DNA of 64,000 bases from Viscum album (GCA_963277665.1 OY728119.1:315972206-316036205), one strand, 5' to 3'. Positions 36,061 through 47,877 are shown, counted from the first letter of the stretch. A program made the numbers and translations. The notes: generated by a model not told the origin, from the sequence alone.

Positions 36061-38010
36061 TGTAACACCCCAAGATTTCATAGTGTGTTATTTCTTCAAA
36101 ATAATTCAATAACTTGCACTACACGCAACACCGAGTTAAAGCACACCATGACTTACCAAACAAGCCGTTCAAAAGAGGTTATGAATAGTATTAACTAAAT
36201 TTTAAACTTTATATAATCCTTATAATTTTAGAATCCATATTTTGAGTTTCTTAGACATAATGTAAGAACAAATTCCTTTTTTTTCAGATAAAATAAGTAT
36301 TTTTCAAAAATGCACTTTTACCAACTTTAATAGTGATTCCTTTTTAAATCTAATATTTTAAACTTTTATATATTCAATTTGACTAATTAAATTTATTCTT
36401 TAGAATGGGGACATAAAAAAAATTTACAATGTAACACCCCAAGATTCTATGGTATGCTTCTCTTTGAATAATGCGATAGCGTGTGTTGTATGCAATATCG
36501 GGTTTTAACACACCACAACCAATCAAACTAGCCGTTATGAATAATAATACATAATTTTTGAAATTTTATAAATTATATCTCTCAAAATGGACTTCATTTT
36601 ATGATTTGTAATATGGAAATTAGTCTAGGGTGAAATTTTGTTACTTTTCAGATAACTTTCATATTTTGGTGAATAGTGAAAATTACAAAATTTTAATTAA
36701 AAACTACTTTTTAATCAAAATAATTAATATTGATAAATTATGAATTTGAGTGTTTTTAAAGTATATTTAGAATATATTTTTACCATTTAATTCAATGTTT
36801 GTTATTGGACACAATTTCACAATTAAACCAGACATAAACAAGTGCCAATCTTTTGATAGTTATTATCTCTTAAAAACACGCTTTTTGTTTTAACAACGGG
36901 AATTAATTTTAAATTAATTTCTGCCACTTCTGTGTTTTGAATTTCGAAAAATGGATTCCATATTTGGAATTAGGTTTTTCAAATTGTGTAAATAGGTAAC
37001 TTGTATTTTTAGGCATTTTGAATAATTACTTCGGTAAATATTTTATTTACCATGGTTAAAGGGTAAATCCGGTAAATAAGGGTTAAACAATAATATTATA
37101 ATAATACAAAATTACCCTAAAACGTGTCCTAACCTTATTGGTTGATACATTTCCGACCATGGGCATCTTGGGGTCGATTTGTGGACCCCATGTAGCCACT
37201 TGTAAGTGATAATGACACTTTCTATTAATTAAGTTAAAATGAATACAAAAATGACAAAAGCATATAATGTTTAGAAAAAACAATTTTTAAATACGGTTAT
37301 ATATAATGGATCTTTGACTATAAATATTCATTAGAAACCTCAAAATATTTCCTACATAATTATATTTTATTTATAATTTTTAGACATTAAATAATTTAAT
37401 TTATGTTTCACATAATGATGATGCATTAATTACCATAATAGTGAAAAATTAAAACAATTGATATTATAAATACCCAAATAAATATAATTGGAGACTTTTA
37501 TTGAATTAAACTAATTTTATAGGTTAATATGACATATTATTATTGATTTAATTGGATTTTTTGGATGTAATAATTCTGTTATGAGTTTCACAAAAATCAA
37601 TTATTGAATAGTTTCAAAATTGACATAAAAGAGTTTTTAAAACAAATATTATATTATTAATTGTTACTAAATTCCTAAAAATCTAAGGATAGGCCAAGGG
37701 ACTTATATCATGATAGGTGAATAATTAATGGACCACTTGGGGGTCTCTTGGACGTATATAGTAAGTTTATTGACCATATAATATAAAAATACAAAGAGAC
37801 ATTCTAAATGTGAAACTAATTAACTAAGAGTTAATACTTAAATATAAGGTTAATATATTAACCCAAACCTATCTAAGTTCTATTGGTTGAGTGGTTTTCG
37901 ACCCATACCCACCCTAACCTTTAAATAATCCACTTTTATCCTTTAGAAACCGAATATGAATTTATTATAAAATAATATTTCTAGCTTGTCCAAAGGTTCC
38001 CCTCACCCCT

Positions 38011-38021
38011 CTAATAAAAGG
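38011..38021 (+). promoter_or_regulatory. TATA-like box of element B 5' LTR
   Basis: ctaataaaagg, equivalent to the better ttataaaagg at 44684-44693 in the 3' LTR and to ccttataaaagg (complement) in C. Position relative to the downstream hairpin and donor site is constant in A, B and C. Confidence 0.6.
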
Positions 38022-38153
38022 ATACTCCTCCTTCTCATTAATTAACACCATAAAAGCCTTTTTGTACGGCCAAAATATGCCCCAATACTCTCTAAACATC
38101 CCTCACTACATCCAAGAGGCCTTCCTATAAGTTATAAATCCAACTTAAAGAGA

Positions 38154-38174
38154 CCTTTTGATCATATCAAAAGG
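38154..38174 (+). promoter_or_regulatory. Leader hairpin, element B 5' LTR
   Basis: Perfect 9-bp stem CCTTTTGAT / ATCAAAAGG with a 3-base loop. It lies about 140 bases downstream of the TATA box and just before a splice-donor-like AGAG|GTAATG at 38188-38197. Matching hairpins occur at 44825-44845 (B 3' LTR), 58418-58438 (C) and, with a different stem sequence, in A at 49232-49251 and 55721-55738. Confidence 0.65.
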
Positions 38175-38366
38175 AAGAACCCAAAGAAGAGGTAATGATT
38201 TCACCACCCTTTTTAAAGTTCCTTTCTTCTTCCACTTCTTATTTCTCTGTTATTACAATTATTAAATAATAACTCAAGTATATTATATATACTTTGATGT
38301 TATTATAAACATTTTACAACCATATTTCAGTATTCAATCAATCCTTTGAATAACATGTCATCATAG

Positions 38367-38394
38367 GTGCGTACGTACGGCTTACCGTCTCCAC
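38367..38394 (+). promoter_or_regulatory. GG-loop-CC hairpin, copy 1, element B 5' LTR
   Basis: GC-rich island in AT-rich LTR. Inner stem ACGG/CCGT closes a CTTA loop, preceded by cgtacgt and followed by ctccac, with a short GTG/CAC outer pairing. The equivalent in the 3' LTR is 45037-45066. Confidence 0.6.
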
Positions 38395-38554
38395 GTCGTG
38401 GTGTAATTGTTATTCAATAAATTATTATTTGGATGGGTATAATAATGATGTGTAATTGATGTAAATAATAAATATAACATGATAATGATTCTTTATATAT
38501 GATATACCATCCAATTATATATTATTTTAATATCAAAAGAATGATATTGTCGCT

Positions 38555-38584
38555 CGTGCGTACGTACGGACTACCGTCTCCACG
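38555..38584 (+). promoter_or_regulatory. GG-loop-CC hairpin, copy 2, element B 5' LTR
   Basis: Inner stem ACGG/CCGT with an ACTA loop and outer stem TCGTG/CACGA. It starts about 188 bases after copy 1. Equivalent at 45226-45255 in the 3' LTR and, on the minus strand, near 58006-58040 in element C. Confidence 0.65.
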
Positions 38585-40462
38585 AACGCGGTGAGATTCA
38601 TTCTCTATCGTATCCATTGAACTATAATTATCATTTGATGATTTAAAAATAATGTTTAAGGACTTGATATCATTCTGGATATGAATAAGATATAACCTAT
38701 CCATGACAACCATGGCTTACATAACAAAACATATAAAATAAAACGAGTAAGTTAACACCCAAAACAACGATAATTCTAAGATATTATTAACAAAGTAATG
38801 TTGAAAGATCATATATGACATCATATTAATGTATATGATTCTTGTATAATTTAATAACAATTATTTCACCATTATACATGAGGTTAACCTACCCCCATCC
38901 ATGGAAAATTACAAGGTAAGTGTTTATTTTACAATCTCTTCATTATCCGAGGTTGTTTATACGTAATAATCTACTGGGATTTCTTTATCATCCACATCTA
39001 TGTTTCTTCGAAATGTATTTCAAAACATTTTTACTATTTAAAAATAATATGGGTTAATGTCATTTATACCCTTGTTTTAATTTTTATAAGAGGTTTATAA
39101 AGTAATTTTTTCGTCGTTTTCCAAACAAGGTGCATTTAACCTTTTCGACAAAATTAAGGTAAGAATGTTTTTTTAACTTATACGGCGGGTGCGGCTATTC
39201 TACACCGTTATAAAATCTTTTAAGCTTCCCTTACAAGATTATAAGAATATTTTCAAAGTAAATGTTTTATTATATAATTATGTGACTTTTAAATGATTTC
39301 AAAATGAATATTTTAAGAATTTCTGAAAGGCACTCTTTATCAAAAAAAAGAATTTTAAAGATTTTAAAGATTTATATTTCTAAATATTTTTAATTAATGT
39401 CCATGTTTTCAAAATTATTTTAAGGGTTTATTTATATGTACATGAATGTTTTGAAATGATATTTCTTTTCAAAAGTTTCAAATTGGTATGGGACACTTTT
39501 ATTCCAAAAATCTCGTTTAAATTACTTCCTTAATAAATGTGTGACTTTTAAATGATTTAAAAAAAAGAGACATTTCTCTCAAATAGTTTTGATTTCATCT
39601 ATGTCAACATCCTTTGATGGATTTTAAGTTTATTTGAAGTTGATTTTTATGATACAAAACTTCCATATTGTTTTTATGTTTTTGTGATTTGTTTGACTTT
39701 GGATGTATTATTATTATACCATTCCTGGTTTATGGATGAAGTATTTACATTTCGTATGCTAGTTTTAATACGAATGTTTATGTTATGTTTAAAACTTTTC
39801 ATATGGGAATGCATTGGGCTTATTATGTGACGAGTGGAGCCCACTATAGCTCTTCGATGCATCAGTAGATCCCATGAGACAAACTAGTATCTTGGCACAA
39901 GGCCTTGACAAAATCTTATTTGTAGTCTTGGAACGAGACCTTGGCTATGTGGTTATGATAGTCTGGCATTATAAATTCCATCATTATGAAAGTGGTTATT
40001 GATATTGCGTTTCATTATTCAATTAGTAGAATATCAATGTGAATAAGTAAATGGCATTATTTTATTTTATTTTTTCCATAATATGTTGAAGTTTAAGTAT
40101 AAAAGGATTTTGTTTTAGTTATACATTGCCTTAAATGTTTATGCTTATTTATGAAAGTTTCTGCTGTATTACGTACCCTTATGGAGCATTTGAGCTCACC
40201 CCTTTCTGTGTTTTATTTTTTCCCAGGATTCCAAGAAGTATATTGTGATTGATAAGAAGGGTTAAGACAAGGGAATAATGGCATTGATAAAGGATTATTT
40301 ATGTTGTTTTGTATGTTATGAAGTGTAATGTAACATTCATGTATGTAATCTATTTTCCAAGGCTGCTAAACTAATCGGTCCTTTGGGACTTTATTCCTTG
40401 TAATCATGCCAATGTATTAAAATAATGCACCAACTCTGGTTTACTGGGGTCGGGGCGTTACA

Positions 40463-40474
40463 GTTGGTATCAGT
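40463..40474 (+). promoter_or_regulatory. Primer-binding site of element B
   Basis: gttggtatcag directly follows the LTR end. TGGTATCAG matches the start of the primer-binding site complementary to initiator-methionine tRNA used by many plant LTR retrotransposons. The match then breaks off (tagaag instead of agc). Confidence 0.85.
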
Positions 40475-40948
40475 AGAAGTTTAGCAATAACCTTGGAAAC
40501 TAGATTTAGATAAACTCTAATTAGAGAACATAGCCCTAAAATAGACTTTGAGGATTAGTATAGAAGAACTTCCTTGAATTTTGCTATTGTAGAGATTTTC
40601 TGAGTTTTCTGAGCAATACATCCCTGTCTGGATACAAGCAGGTAGAGGCGGATCTGGCACAGATGTACCTAGGGGTAAAACCCGAAAACACCGCTTTGAT
40701 CTAGACTCGAACGAGAACTGGTGCACGACAACGGGCCTTGCAGCACTCTTGGTTATGACACTCTCGGGGGATATGCTTAGGATAATTCTCATTTTATTTA
40801 CAAACCATTATGAAGGGCTCATGAGTATATACTTACTCAAAGAAAGCATTTTTTATGATTATGGATTATATCCATAAACTGTTCAATTTTCATTAGGAAT
40901 TATTTATTGCAATTCATAAAATGACCTAGTTTATGCTATTGTATAGAA

Positions 40949-41395
40949 ATGGCGCCCAATAGAAGGAATGTGAACTCCAGTAATATGTATGATCCAAAGA
41001 GTAAGAAGGATCATACCTTTCATGGTATTAAGACATCATTTAGAAGGGAAATAGTCTCCCACGTATTATCATTATATGAAGAAATAGTATCACGTGTGGA
41101 TAAGATAACTAAAGAGTTTACTGAGTCTTGTGGCATTAAAGGGAAGCAAGAGAAATAAAGGATGGAAGAGAGAAAGATGGATAAAGGGAAGAGGGAAAAG
41201 AATAATTTCCCCATATGTGATTACTATGGGAAGAAACACCCTGGAACTTGCCTGAAAGGAATGGGAGTTTGTTATAAGTTTGGAGAAAGAGGGCACAAAG
41301 TACGTGACTACAAGGGTAAGAAAATGGTTTCAAATGTACAATGCTTCATTTGAAAGTATTTTGGACACTACGTGAACCTATGTCCTAGTCATCAG
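40949..41395 (+). pseudogene. Truncated gag of element B: capsid tail and zinc knuckles only
   Basis: A start-like MAPNRRNVNSSN is followed almost at once by FHGIKTSFRREIVSHVLSLY and EEIVSRVDKITKEF, the C-terminal end of a Tekay-type capsid. The middle of the capsid is missing. After a stop, a charged linker leads to CDYYGKKHPGTC and CYKFGERGHKVRDY. These are nucleocapsid zinc knuckles in which some Cys/His ligands are replaced (F for the second Cys, Y for the last Cys). A further remnant follows (KYFGHYVNLCP). Gag would package element RNA. This copy cannot make a capsid, which supports dependence on another element. Stops at about 41156 and 41351 confirm it is broken. Confidence 0.7.
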
Positions 41396-42000
41396 ACTAT
41401 GCCGCAAATGATGCTATTGGATAATAATCAAGTTATGATACTACCACATATGAAGAGGAATGATTAGAGTTCTAATGTTGATTATGTTATTTGAGTGTTT
41501 TATCAATAATGTACTTGTTATAATAATTATGGAGTATATAAGGATTGTACTTCAGTACTATTTCTTTAAGGACTTGAGATTGTGTGGAACAAAGAACAGT
41601 GACTCAATAGCAGGATAAATTTTTGGAAAATATATGGTTGAGAGAATGATAAACCATAATATAGTTCTGATACCGAAGTAGTGATTTTGGAATAATACAT
41701 GATTGATTTGGATAAATTATGTTGGATATTCTTAAATACCTTGAAACTGATTAATGACTTGTATTTCCATCATTTTTGGGGTTTACAACATTTTTGGATT
41801 GAAGGAGTATATCCATTATTATTTAAGGAATAAGGGATCATGAATGTAATCAATAAGGTTTTATGGTAATTTAGGATGTTGTAGTGTTATAAAATAATAC
41901 ATGATGAAGGTGTTCACATGTTATTACGCAACAAAAAGGATCTTCATTTTTGTACTAAATAATTTTGGATATTTCTAGTTTGGAATATTTTTGGATTTTC
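41396..42000. other. Element B interior without pol
   Basis: No protease, RT or integrase motif could be found in any frame in the part of the interior where an autonomous element would carry several kilobases of pol. The DNA is AT-rich and not obviously coding. Confidence 0.5.
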
Positions 42001-42121
42001 ATAAAAGGACAACCTAGAGGTTGGGCGGAAACCCCTCACGTCCGACAAGGCCACGAGACTTGAACCCACAACCGAAGGGCGACAAGGGTGTATCACCTAC
42101 CACTAGCCCACGTAATGTCCG
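42001..42121 (-). mobile_element. tRNA-derived SINE-like insertion
   Basis: On the minus strand an A-box-like GTGGGCTAGTGGTAGGTG (42094-42111) is followed at tRNA spacing by a B-box-like GGTTCAAGTC (about 42057-42067) within an otherwise GC-rich 120-base island. This resembles the RNA polymerase III promoter head of a tRNA-derived SINE. No clear target duplication or tail was found. It could also be a tRNA pseudogene. Confidence 0.5.
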
Positions 42122-42716
42122 AGATTAAATAATGTAGTTTTTTTTAAAAGATCTGGTAGATGAATTATAAAATAGTTTTTTTGGAACCCTATACGAATAG
42201 GATAAATAGAATATATTTTTTACGTTCTATTATCTTTTAGAGTGAAAGATGAGTTTGTGGTAGAAATTAGTTAAAGGATGGAACTCTACTTGTCAAGAAT
42301 ATATTTTTCTTCTTCTCTTATTCTATGAAGAAATTAATTCTTATAATTTATTTAAGGAATTCTAAAAAAAAATGTGTTATCCTAATACCGTATGTTTTGT
42401 TGAACCGATGGTATTTCAAATCATCATAGATTGATGAATTTAAGGACCTCAATTTTACACTTGTTTGTGATTGATGACCTCAATCACTACCTATAAATAT
42501 TTACATTTTTCCTCCAATTATATGTCTCTAATTTCCACCAATGTTCTCCTAATCGAGATCATAATTTGGTGGTGACCATTTCATTTCTCTTTTCCTCATA
42601 TTAAGACTAAATTTTAGTAACCCAATTTCCGATGTGGGTTTTCCCATAAAGATATTTTATATTTTCAACATTTTATTTTGGAAGAACAATTTCAAATTGC
42701 GAGGACACAATTTATT

Positions 42717-42730
42717 GAAGTAGGAGAGAA
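42717..42730 (+). promoter_or_regulatory. Polypurine tract of element B
   Basis: gaagtaggagagaa ends exactly at the TGTAACACCCC start of the 3' LTR at 42731. This primes plus-strand synthesis in LTR retrotransposons. It shows that the true LTR start is 42731 and not the internal copy at 43101. Confidence 0.85.
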
Positions 42731-45700
42731 TGTAACACCCCAAGATTTCATAGTGTGTTATTTCTTCAAAATAATTCAATAACTTGCACTACACGCAACA
42801 TCGAGTTAAAGCGCACCATGACTTACCAAACAAGTCGTTCAAAAGTGGTTATGAATAATATTAACTAAATTTTAAACTTTATATAATCCTTATAATTTTA
42901 GAATCCATATTATGAGTTTCTTATACATAATGTAAGAACAAATTACTTTTTTTTTCAGATAAAAGAAGTATTTTTCAAAAATGCACTTTTACCAACATTT
43001 ATAGCGATTCCTTTTTAAATCCAATATTTTAAAATTTTATATATTCAATTTGACTAAATTAATTTATTCTTTAGAATGGGGACATAAAAAAAATTTACAT
43101 TGTAACACCCCAAGCTTCTATGGTATGCTTCTCTTTGAATAATGTGATAGCGTGTGTTGTACGCAACATCGAGTTCTAACACACCACAACCAATCAAACT
43201 AGCTGTTATGAATAGTAATTCCTACTTTTTAAAATTTTATAAATTCCAACTCTCAAAATGGACTTCATTTTTGGATTCGGAATATTGAAATTATCTTAGG
43301 GTGAAATTTTGGTACTTTTCGGGTAACTTTCATATTTTGATGAATAGTGAAAATTACTAAATTTTAATTAAAAACTACTTTTCAATCGAAATAATTAATA
43401 TTGATAAATTATTAATTTGAGTGTTTTTAAAGTATATTTAGAATATATTTTTAACATTTAATTCAATGTTTTTCATTGGACATAATTTCACAATTAAACC
43501 TGACATAAACAAATGCGAATCATTTGATAGTTATTATCTCCTAAAAACACACTTTTTGTTTTAACAACAGGAATTAATTTTAAATTAATTTCTTCCACTA
43601 CTGTGTTTTGAATTTGGAAAAATGGATTTCATATTTGTAATCAGGTTGTTCAAATTGTGTAAATAGGTAAATTTTATTTTTAGACATTTTGAATAATTAC
43701 TTCGGTAAATATTTTATTTACCATGGTTAAAGGGTAAATCCGGTAAATAAGGGTTTAAAAAATAATATTATAATAATAACAAATTATCCTAAAACGCATC
43801 CTAACCTTATTGGTTGATAAAGGTCTGACCATGGGCATATTTGGGTTGATTTATGGACCCCATGGAGCCACTTGTAAGTGATAATGACACTTTATATTAA
43901 TTTAGTAAAAATGAATACAAAAATGACACAATCATATATCTTTTAGCAAAACAATTTTTACATAGGGTTATATATGATGGATTTTAGACTATAAATATTA
44001 ATTAGAAATATCAAAAAAATTTCTACATAATGATATTTTATTTATAATTTTTAGACATTAAATAATTTAATTTATTTATGACACAATGATGATGCAGTAA
44101 TTACCATAATAGTGAAAAATTAAAACAATTGATATTATAAATACCCAAATAAATATAATTGGACACTTTTATTGAATTAAACTAATTTTATATGTTAATA
44201 TGACATATTAGGATTTATTTAATTAGATTTTTTCGAAGTAATAATTCTGTTATGAGTTTCACAAAAATCAATTATTGAATAGTGTCAAAATTGACATAAA
44301 AGAGTTTTTAAAACAAATATTATATTAGTAATTGATATTAAATTCCTAAAAATCTACAGTTGGGCCAAGAGACTTATATCATGATAGGTGTATCATTAAT
44401 GGACCACTTGGGGGTCACTTGGATGCATATTGTAAGTTTATTTACCATATAATATAAAAATACAAAGAGACACTGTAAAAGTGAAACTAATTGACTAAGA
44501 GGTAATACTTAAAGATAAGGTAAATATAGTAACCCAAACCTATCTAAATTCTATTGGTTGAGTGGTTTTCGATACATACCCACCTTAAAATTTAAATAAT
44601 TCACTTTGGAGCCATTAGATACCGAATATGAATTTATTATAAAATAATATTTCTAGCTTTTCCAAAGGTGCCTCTCACCCCTCTTATAAAAGGGATCTCC
44701 TCCTTCTCATTAATTCACACCTTAAAAGCCTTTTGGTTCAGCCAAACCCGGACCAAATACTCTCTAAACTTCCCTCACTATTTCCTAGAGGCCTTCCTTT
44801 AGTAATAAATCCAACTTAAGGAGCCCTTTTGATCAAATCAAAAGGAAGAACCCGAAGAAAAGGTAATGATTTCACCACCCTTTTTCAAGTTCTTTTCTTT
44901 TTCCACTTCTTCTTTCTTTGTTATTACCATTATAAAATTATAACTCCAGTATATTATATAAACTTTGATGTTATTATAAACATTTTACAACCATATTTCA
45001 GTATTATATCCATCCTTTGAATAACATGTCACCATACGTGCGTACGTACAGCTTACCGTCTCCACGTTGTGGTGTAATTGTTATTCAGTAACTTATTATT
45101 TGGATGGGTATAATAATGATGTTTAATTAATGTAAATAATAAATATAACACAATAATTATTCTGTATATATGATATACCATCCAATTATATATTATTTTA
45201 GTATCAAAAGAATGATATTGTCGCTCGTGCATATGTACGGACTACCGTCTCCACGAACGCGATGAGATTCATTCTCTATCGTATCTATTCAAGTATAATT
45301 ATCATTTGATGATTTAAAAATAATGTTTAAGGACTTGATATCATTCTGGATATGAATAATATACAACCTATCCATGACAAACACAGCTTACATAACACAA
45401 CATATAAAAGAAATCGAGTAAGTTAGCACCTGAAACAACGATAATTCTAAGATATTATTAACAAAGCAATGTTGAAAGATCATATATGATATCATATTGT
45501 ATAATTTAATAACAATTATTTAACTATTATACAGGAGGTTATCCTACCCCCAACCAAGGAAAAGTACAAGGTAAGGGTTAATTTCGTAATCTCTTCATTA
45601 TCCGAGGTTGTTTATACGTAATAATCTACTAGGATTTCTTTTTCATCCACATCCATGTTTCTTCGAAATGTATTTCAATTTTTTTTACTATTTACAATGA

Positions 45701-47115
45701 ATATGGGTTAAAGTCATTTATACCCTTGTTTGACTTTTTATAAGAGGTTTATAATGGAATCTTTCCGTCGTTTTCCAAACAAGGTGCATTTAACCTTTTC
45801 GACAAAATTAAGGTAAGAATGTTTTTTTAACTTATACGGCGGGTGAGACTATTCTCCGCCATTATAAAATCGTTGAAGATTTTCTTACAAGCTTATAAGA
45901 ATATTTTCAAAGTAAATGTTTTATTTTATAATTATGTGACTTTTAAATGATTTCAAAATGAATATTTTAAGAATTTCTGAAAGGCACTCTTTATAAAAAA
46001 AAAGAATTTTAAATGTTTTAATGATTTATCGTTCTAAATATTTTTAATTAATGTCCATGTTTTCAAAATGATTTTAAGGATTTATTTATATGGACATGAA
46101 TGTTTTGAAATGATATTTCTTTTCAAAAGTTTCGAAGTGGTATGTGACACTTTGATTCCAAAAATCTCTTTTAAATTACTTCATTAATAAATGTGTGACT
46201 TTTAAATGATTTCAAAAAAATAGATATTTCTCTCAAATAGTTTTGATTTCATATATTTCAACATCCTTTGATGGATTTTAAGTTTATTTGATGTTGATTT
46301 GTTATGATACAAAACTTCCATATTGTTTTGAAGTTTTTGTGATGTGTTTGACTATGGATGTATTATTCTTATACCATTCGTGGTTTATGGATGAAGTATT
46401 TACATTTAATATGCTATTTTTAATACGAGTGTTTATGTTATGTTTAAACCATTTCATATGAGAATGCACTGGACTTAATATGTGACGGGTGGAGCCCGCT
46501 ATATCTCCTAGATGCATCGGTAGGTCTCATGAGACAAACTAGTGTCTTGGCACAAGGCCTTAACAAAATCTTATTCGTAGTCTTGGCACGAGGCCTTGGC
46601 TATGTAGTTATGATAGTCTGGAATTATGCATTCCATCATTATGAAAGTGGTTATTGATATTCCATGTGATTATTCGATTAGTAGAATATCAATTTGATTA
46701 AGTAAATGGCATTATTTTATTTTATTTTTTCCATACTATGTTGAAGTTTAAATTTAAAAGTCTTTTGTTTTAGTTATACATTGTCTTAAATGTTTATTCT
46801 TATTTATGAAAGTTTCTGCTGTATTTCTTACCCTTACGGAGCATTTGAGTTCACCCCTTTCTATGTTTTATTTTTTCCAGGATTCCATGAAGTATATTGT
46901 GATTGATAAGAAGGGTTAAGACAAGGGAATAATGGCATTAATATAGGATTATTTATGTTGTTTTTATGTTATGAAGTGTAATGTAACATTCATGTAGGTA
47001 ATCTATTTTCCAAGACTGCTAAACTAATCGGTCCTTTGGGACATGATTCCTTGTAATCATGCCAATGTATTAAAATAATGCACCGAATTTGGGTAATTGT
47101 GGTCGGGCCGTTACA
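42731..47115 (+). repeat. Element B 3' LTR
   Basis: Collinear with the 5' LTR throughout, including the internal second start at 43101, the TATA box at 44684-44693, the leader hairpin at 44825-44845 and the two GG-loop-CC hairpins at 45037-45066 and 45226-45255. It ends GGGCCGTTACA and is followed by TAAAT. Confidence 0.9.
44684..44693 (+). promoter_or_regulatory. TATA box of element B 3' LTR
   Basis: ttataaaagg, about 140 bases upstream of the leader hairpin and about 178 upstream of the splice-donor-like aaaagGTAATG at 44859-44868. Confidence 0.65.
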
Positions 47116-47877
47116 TAAATCCTTTTCATTGAAAATAACTTTTAAAAAATATTTTCCTTACAGATTAACCTTTTAAACTTACAAAGGAAGATTCAATGAA
47201 ATGATGGCAGTTAATTTCGTACATGTCGTATGAGGTAAAAATAATATTCTTTTTTCAAGGTAAATAGGTTAGAAAAGTGTCTTATTTGGAAAGTGAAAAG
47301 AATATTACTTTAAAGAAAAAAGGGTATAAATTTATTTAATAAATTATTTTGTAATGTTTTAAAACATATTTACTTTTTTTTAGAAAATAGGGTTTTTAGA
47401 AGAAAATAGGTTCTCTGAACAAAGAGGGAAATAAAGTCATGTTTTCTTAAAAACATTTTTTTAAAATATTTTGAGTAAAAAAGTGTGGAAAATCATACTA
47501 TTACACGAAAAAGGTCATGAATAATCATAAGGGAAGAAAATTAAATGGTTTATTAAATAATGATAATATAATTTCCTTTAATGTAAATTGAAGTATAAAC
47601 AATCCTGAAAAAAATGATATTGTGAAGTAAACCCTTGAGAAAACCAGAAAATTAAATTGATAATCAATCAATGAAAAGAATACGTCCGTCATATATAATT
47701 ACACTTAAAAAAAATTTATATTCAATAATTGATTCTAAAAAGTTATTACACACATAATCAAAATATATTAAAAAAAGATTTAATATAACCCAATGAAAAG
47801 GAATTGGGTTATAAAATTATTTACTGCTTCATAAATTTTAATTCAAATCCCCTTATAAGAAATAATTCAATTTGAAG

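Larger units (their letters stand above)
36061..40462 (+). repeat. Element B 5' LTR
   Basis: It starts TGTAACACCCC and ends GGGGCGTTACA. A second, diverged LTR start lies inside it at 36430, so the first ~370 bases are an old tandem copy of the next ~370. A TATA-like box lies near 38011, a leader hairpin at 38154-38174, and two GG-loop-CC hairpins at 38367-38394 and 38555-38584. Confidence 0.9.
36061..47115 (+). mobile_element. Element B: complete LARD-like Tekay-type retrotransposon
   Basis: Plus-strand element with both LTRs (36061-40462 and 42731-47115), a primer-binding site (40464-40473), a polypurine tract (42717-42730) and a 5-bp target duplication TAAAT. The LTRs are about 4.4 kb each and the interior is only about 2.27 kb. 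The interior holds a truncated gag relic and no protease, RT, RNase H or integrase. The first 132 bases of the two LTRs differ at five positions, so the insertion is not recent. It sits inside the 3' LTR of element A, so it is younger than A. I infer that it depended on proteins from a related autonomous element such as C. Confidence 0.92.

Noticed and set aside
43101..43112. TGTAACACCCC at 43101 as the true start of the 3' LTR of element B
   Set aside because: The polypurine tract and the TAAAT duplication place the outer boundaries at 42731 and 36061. The site at 43101 is the internal duplicated start.
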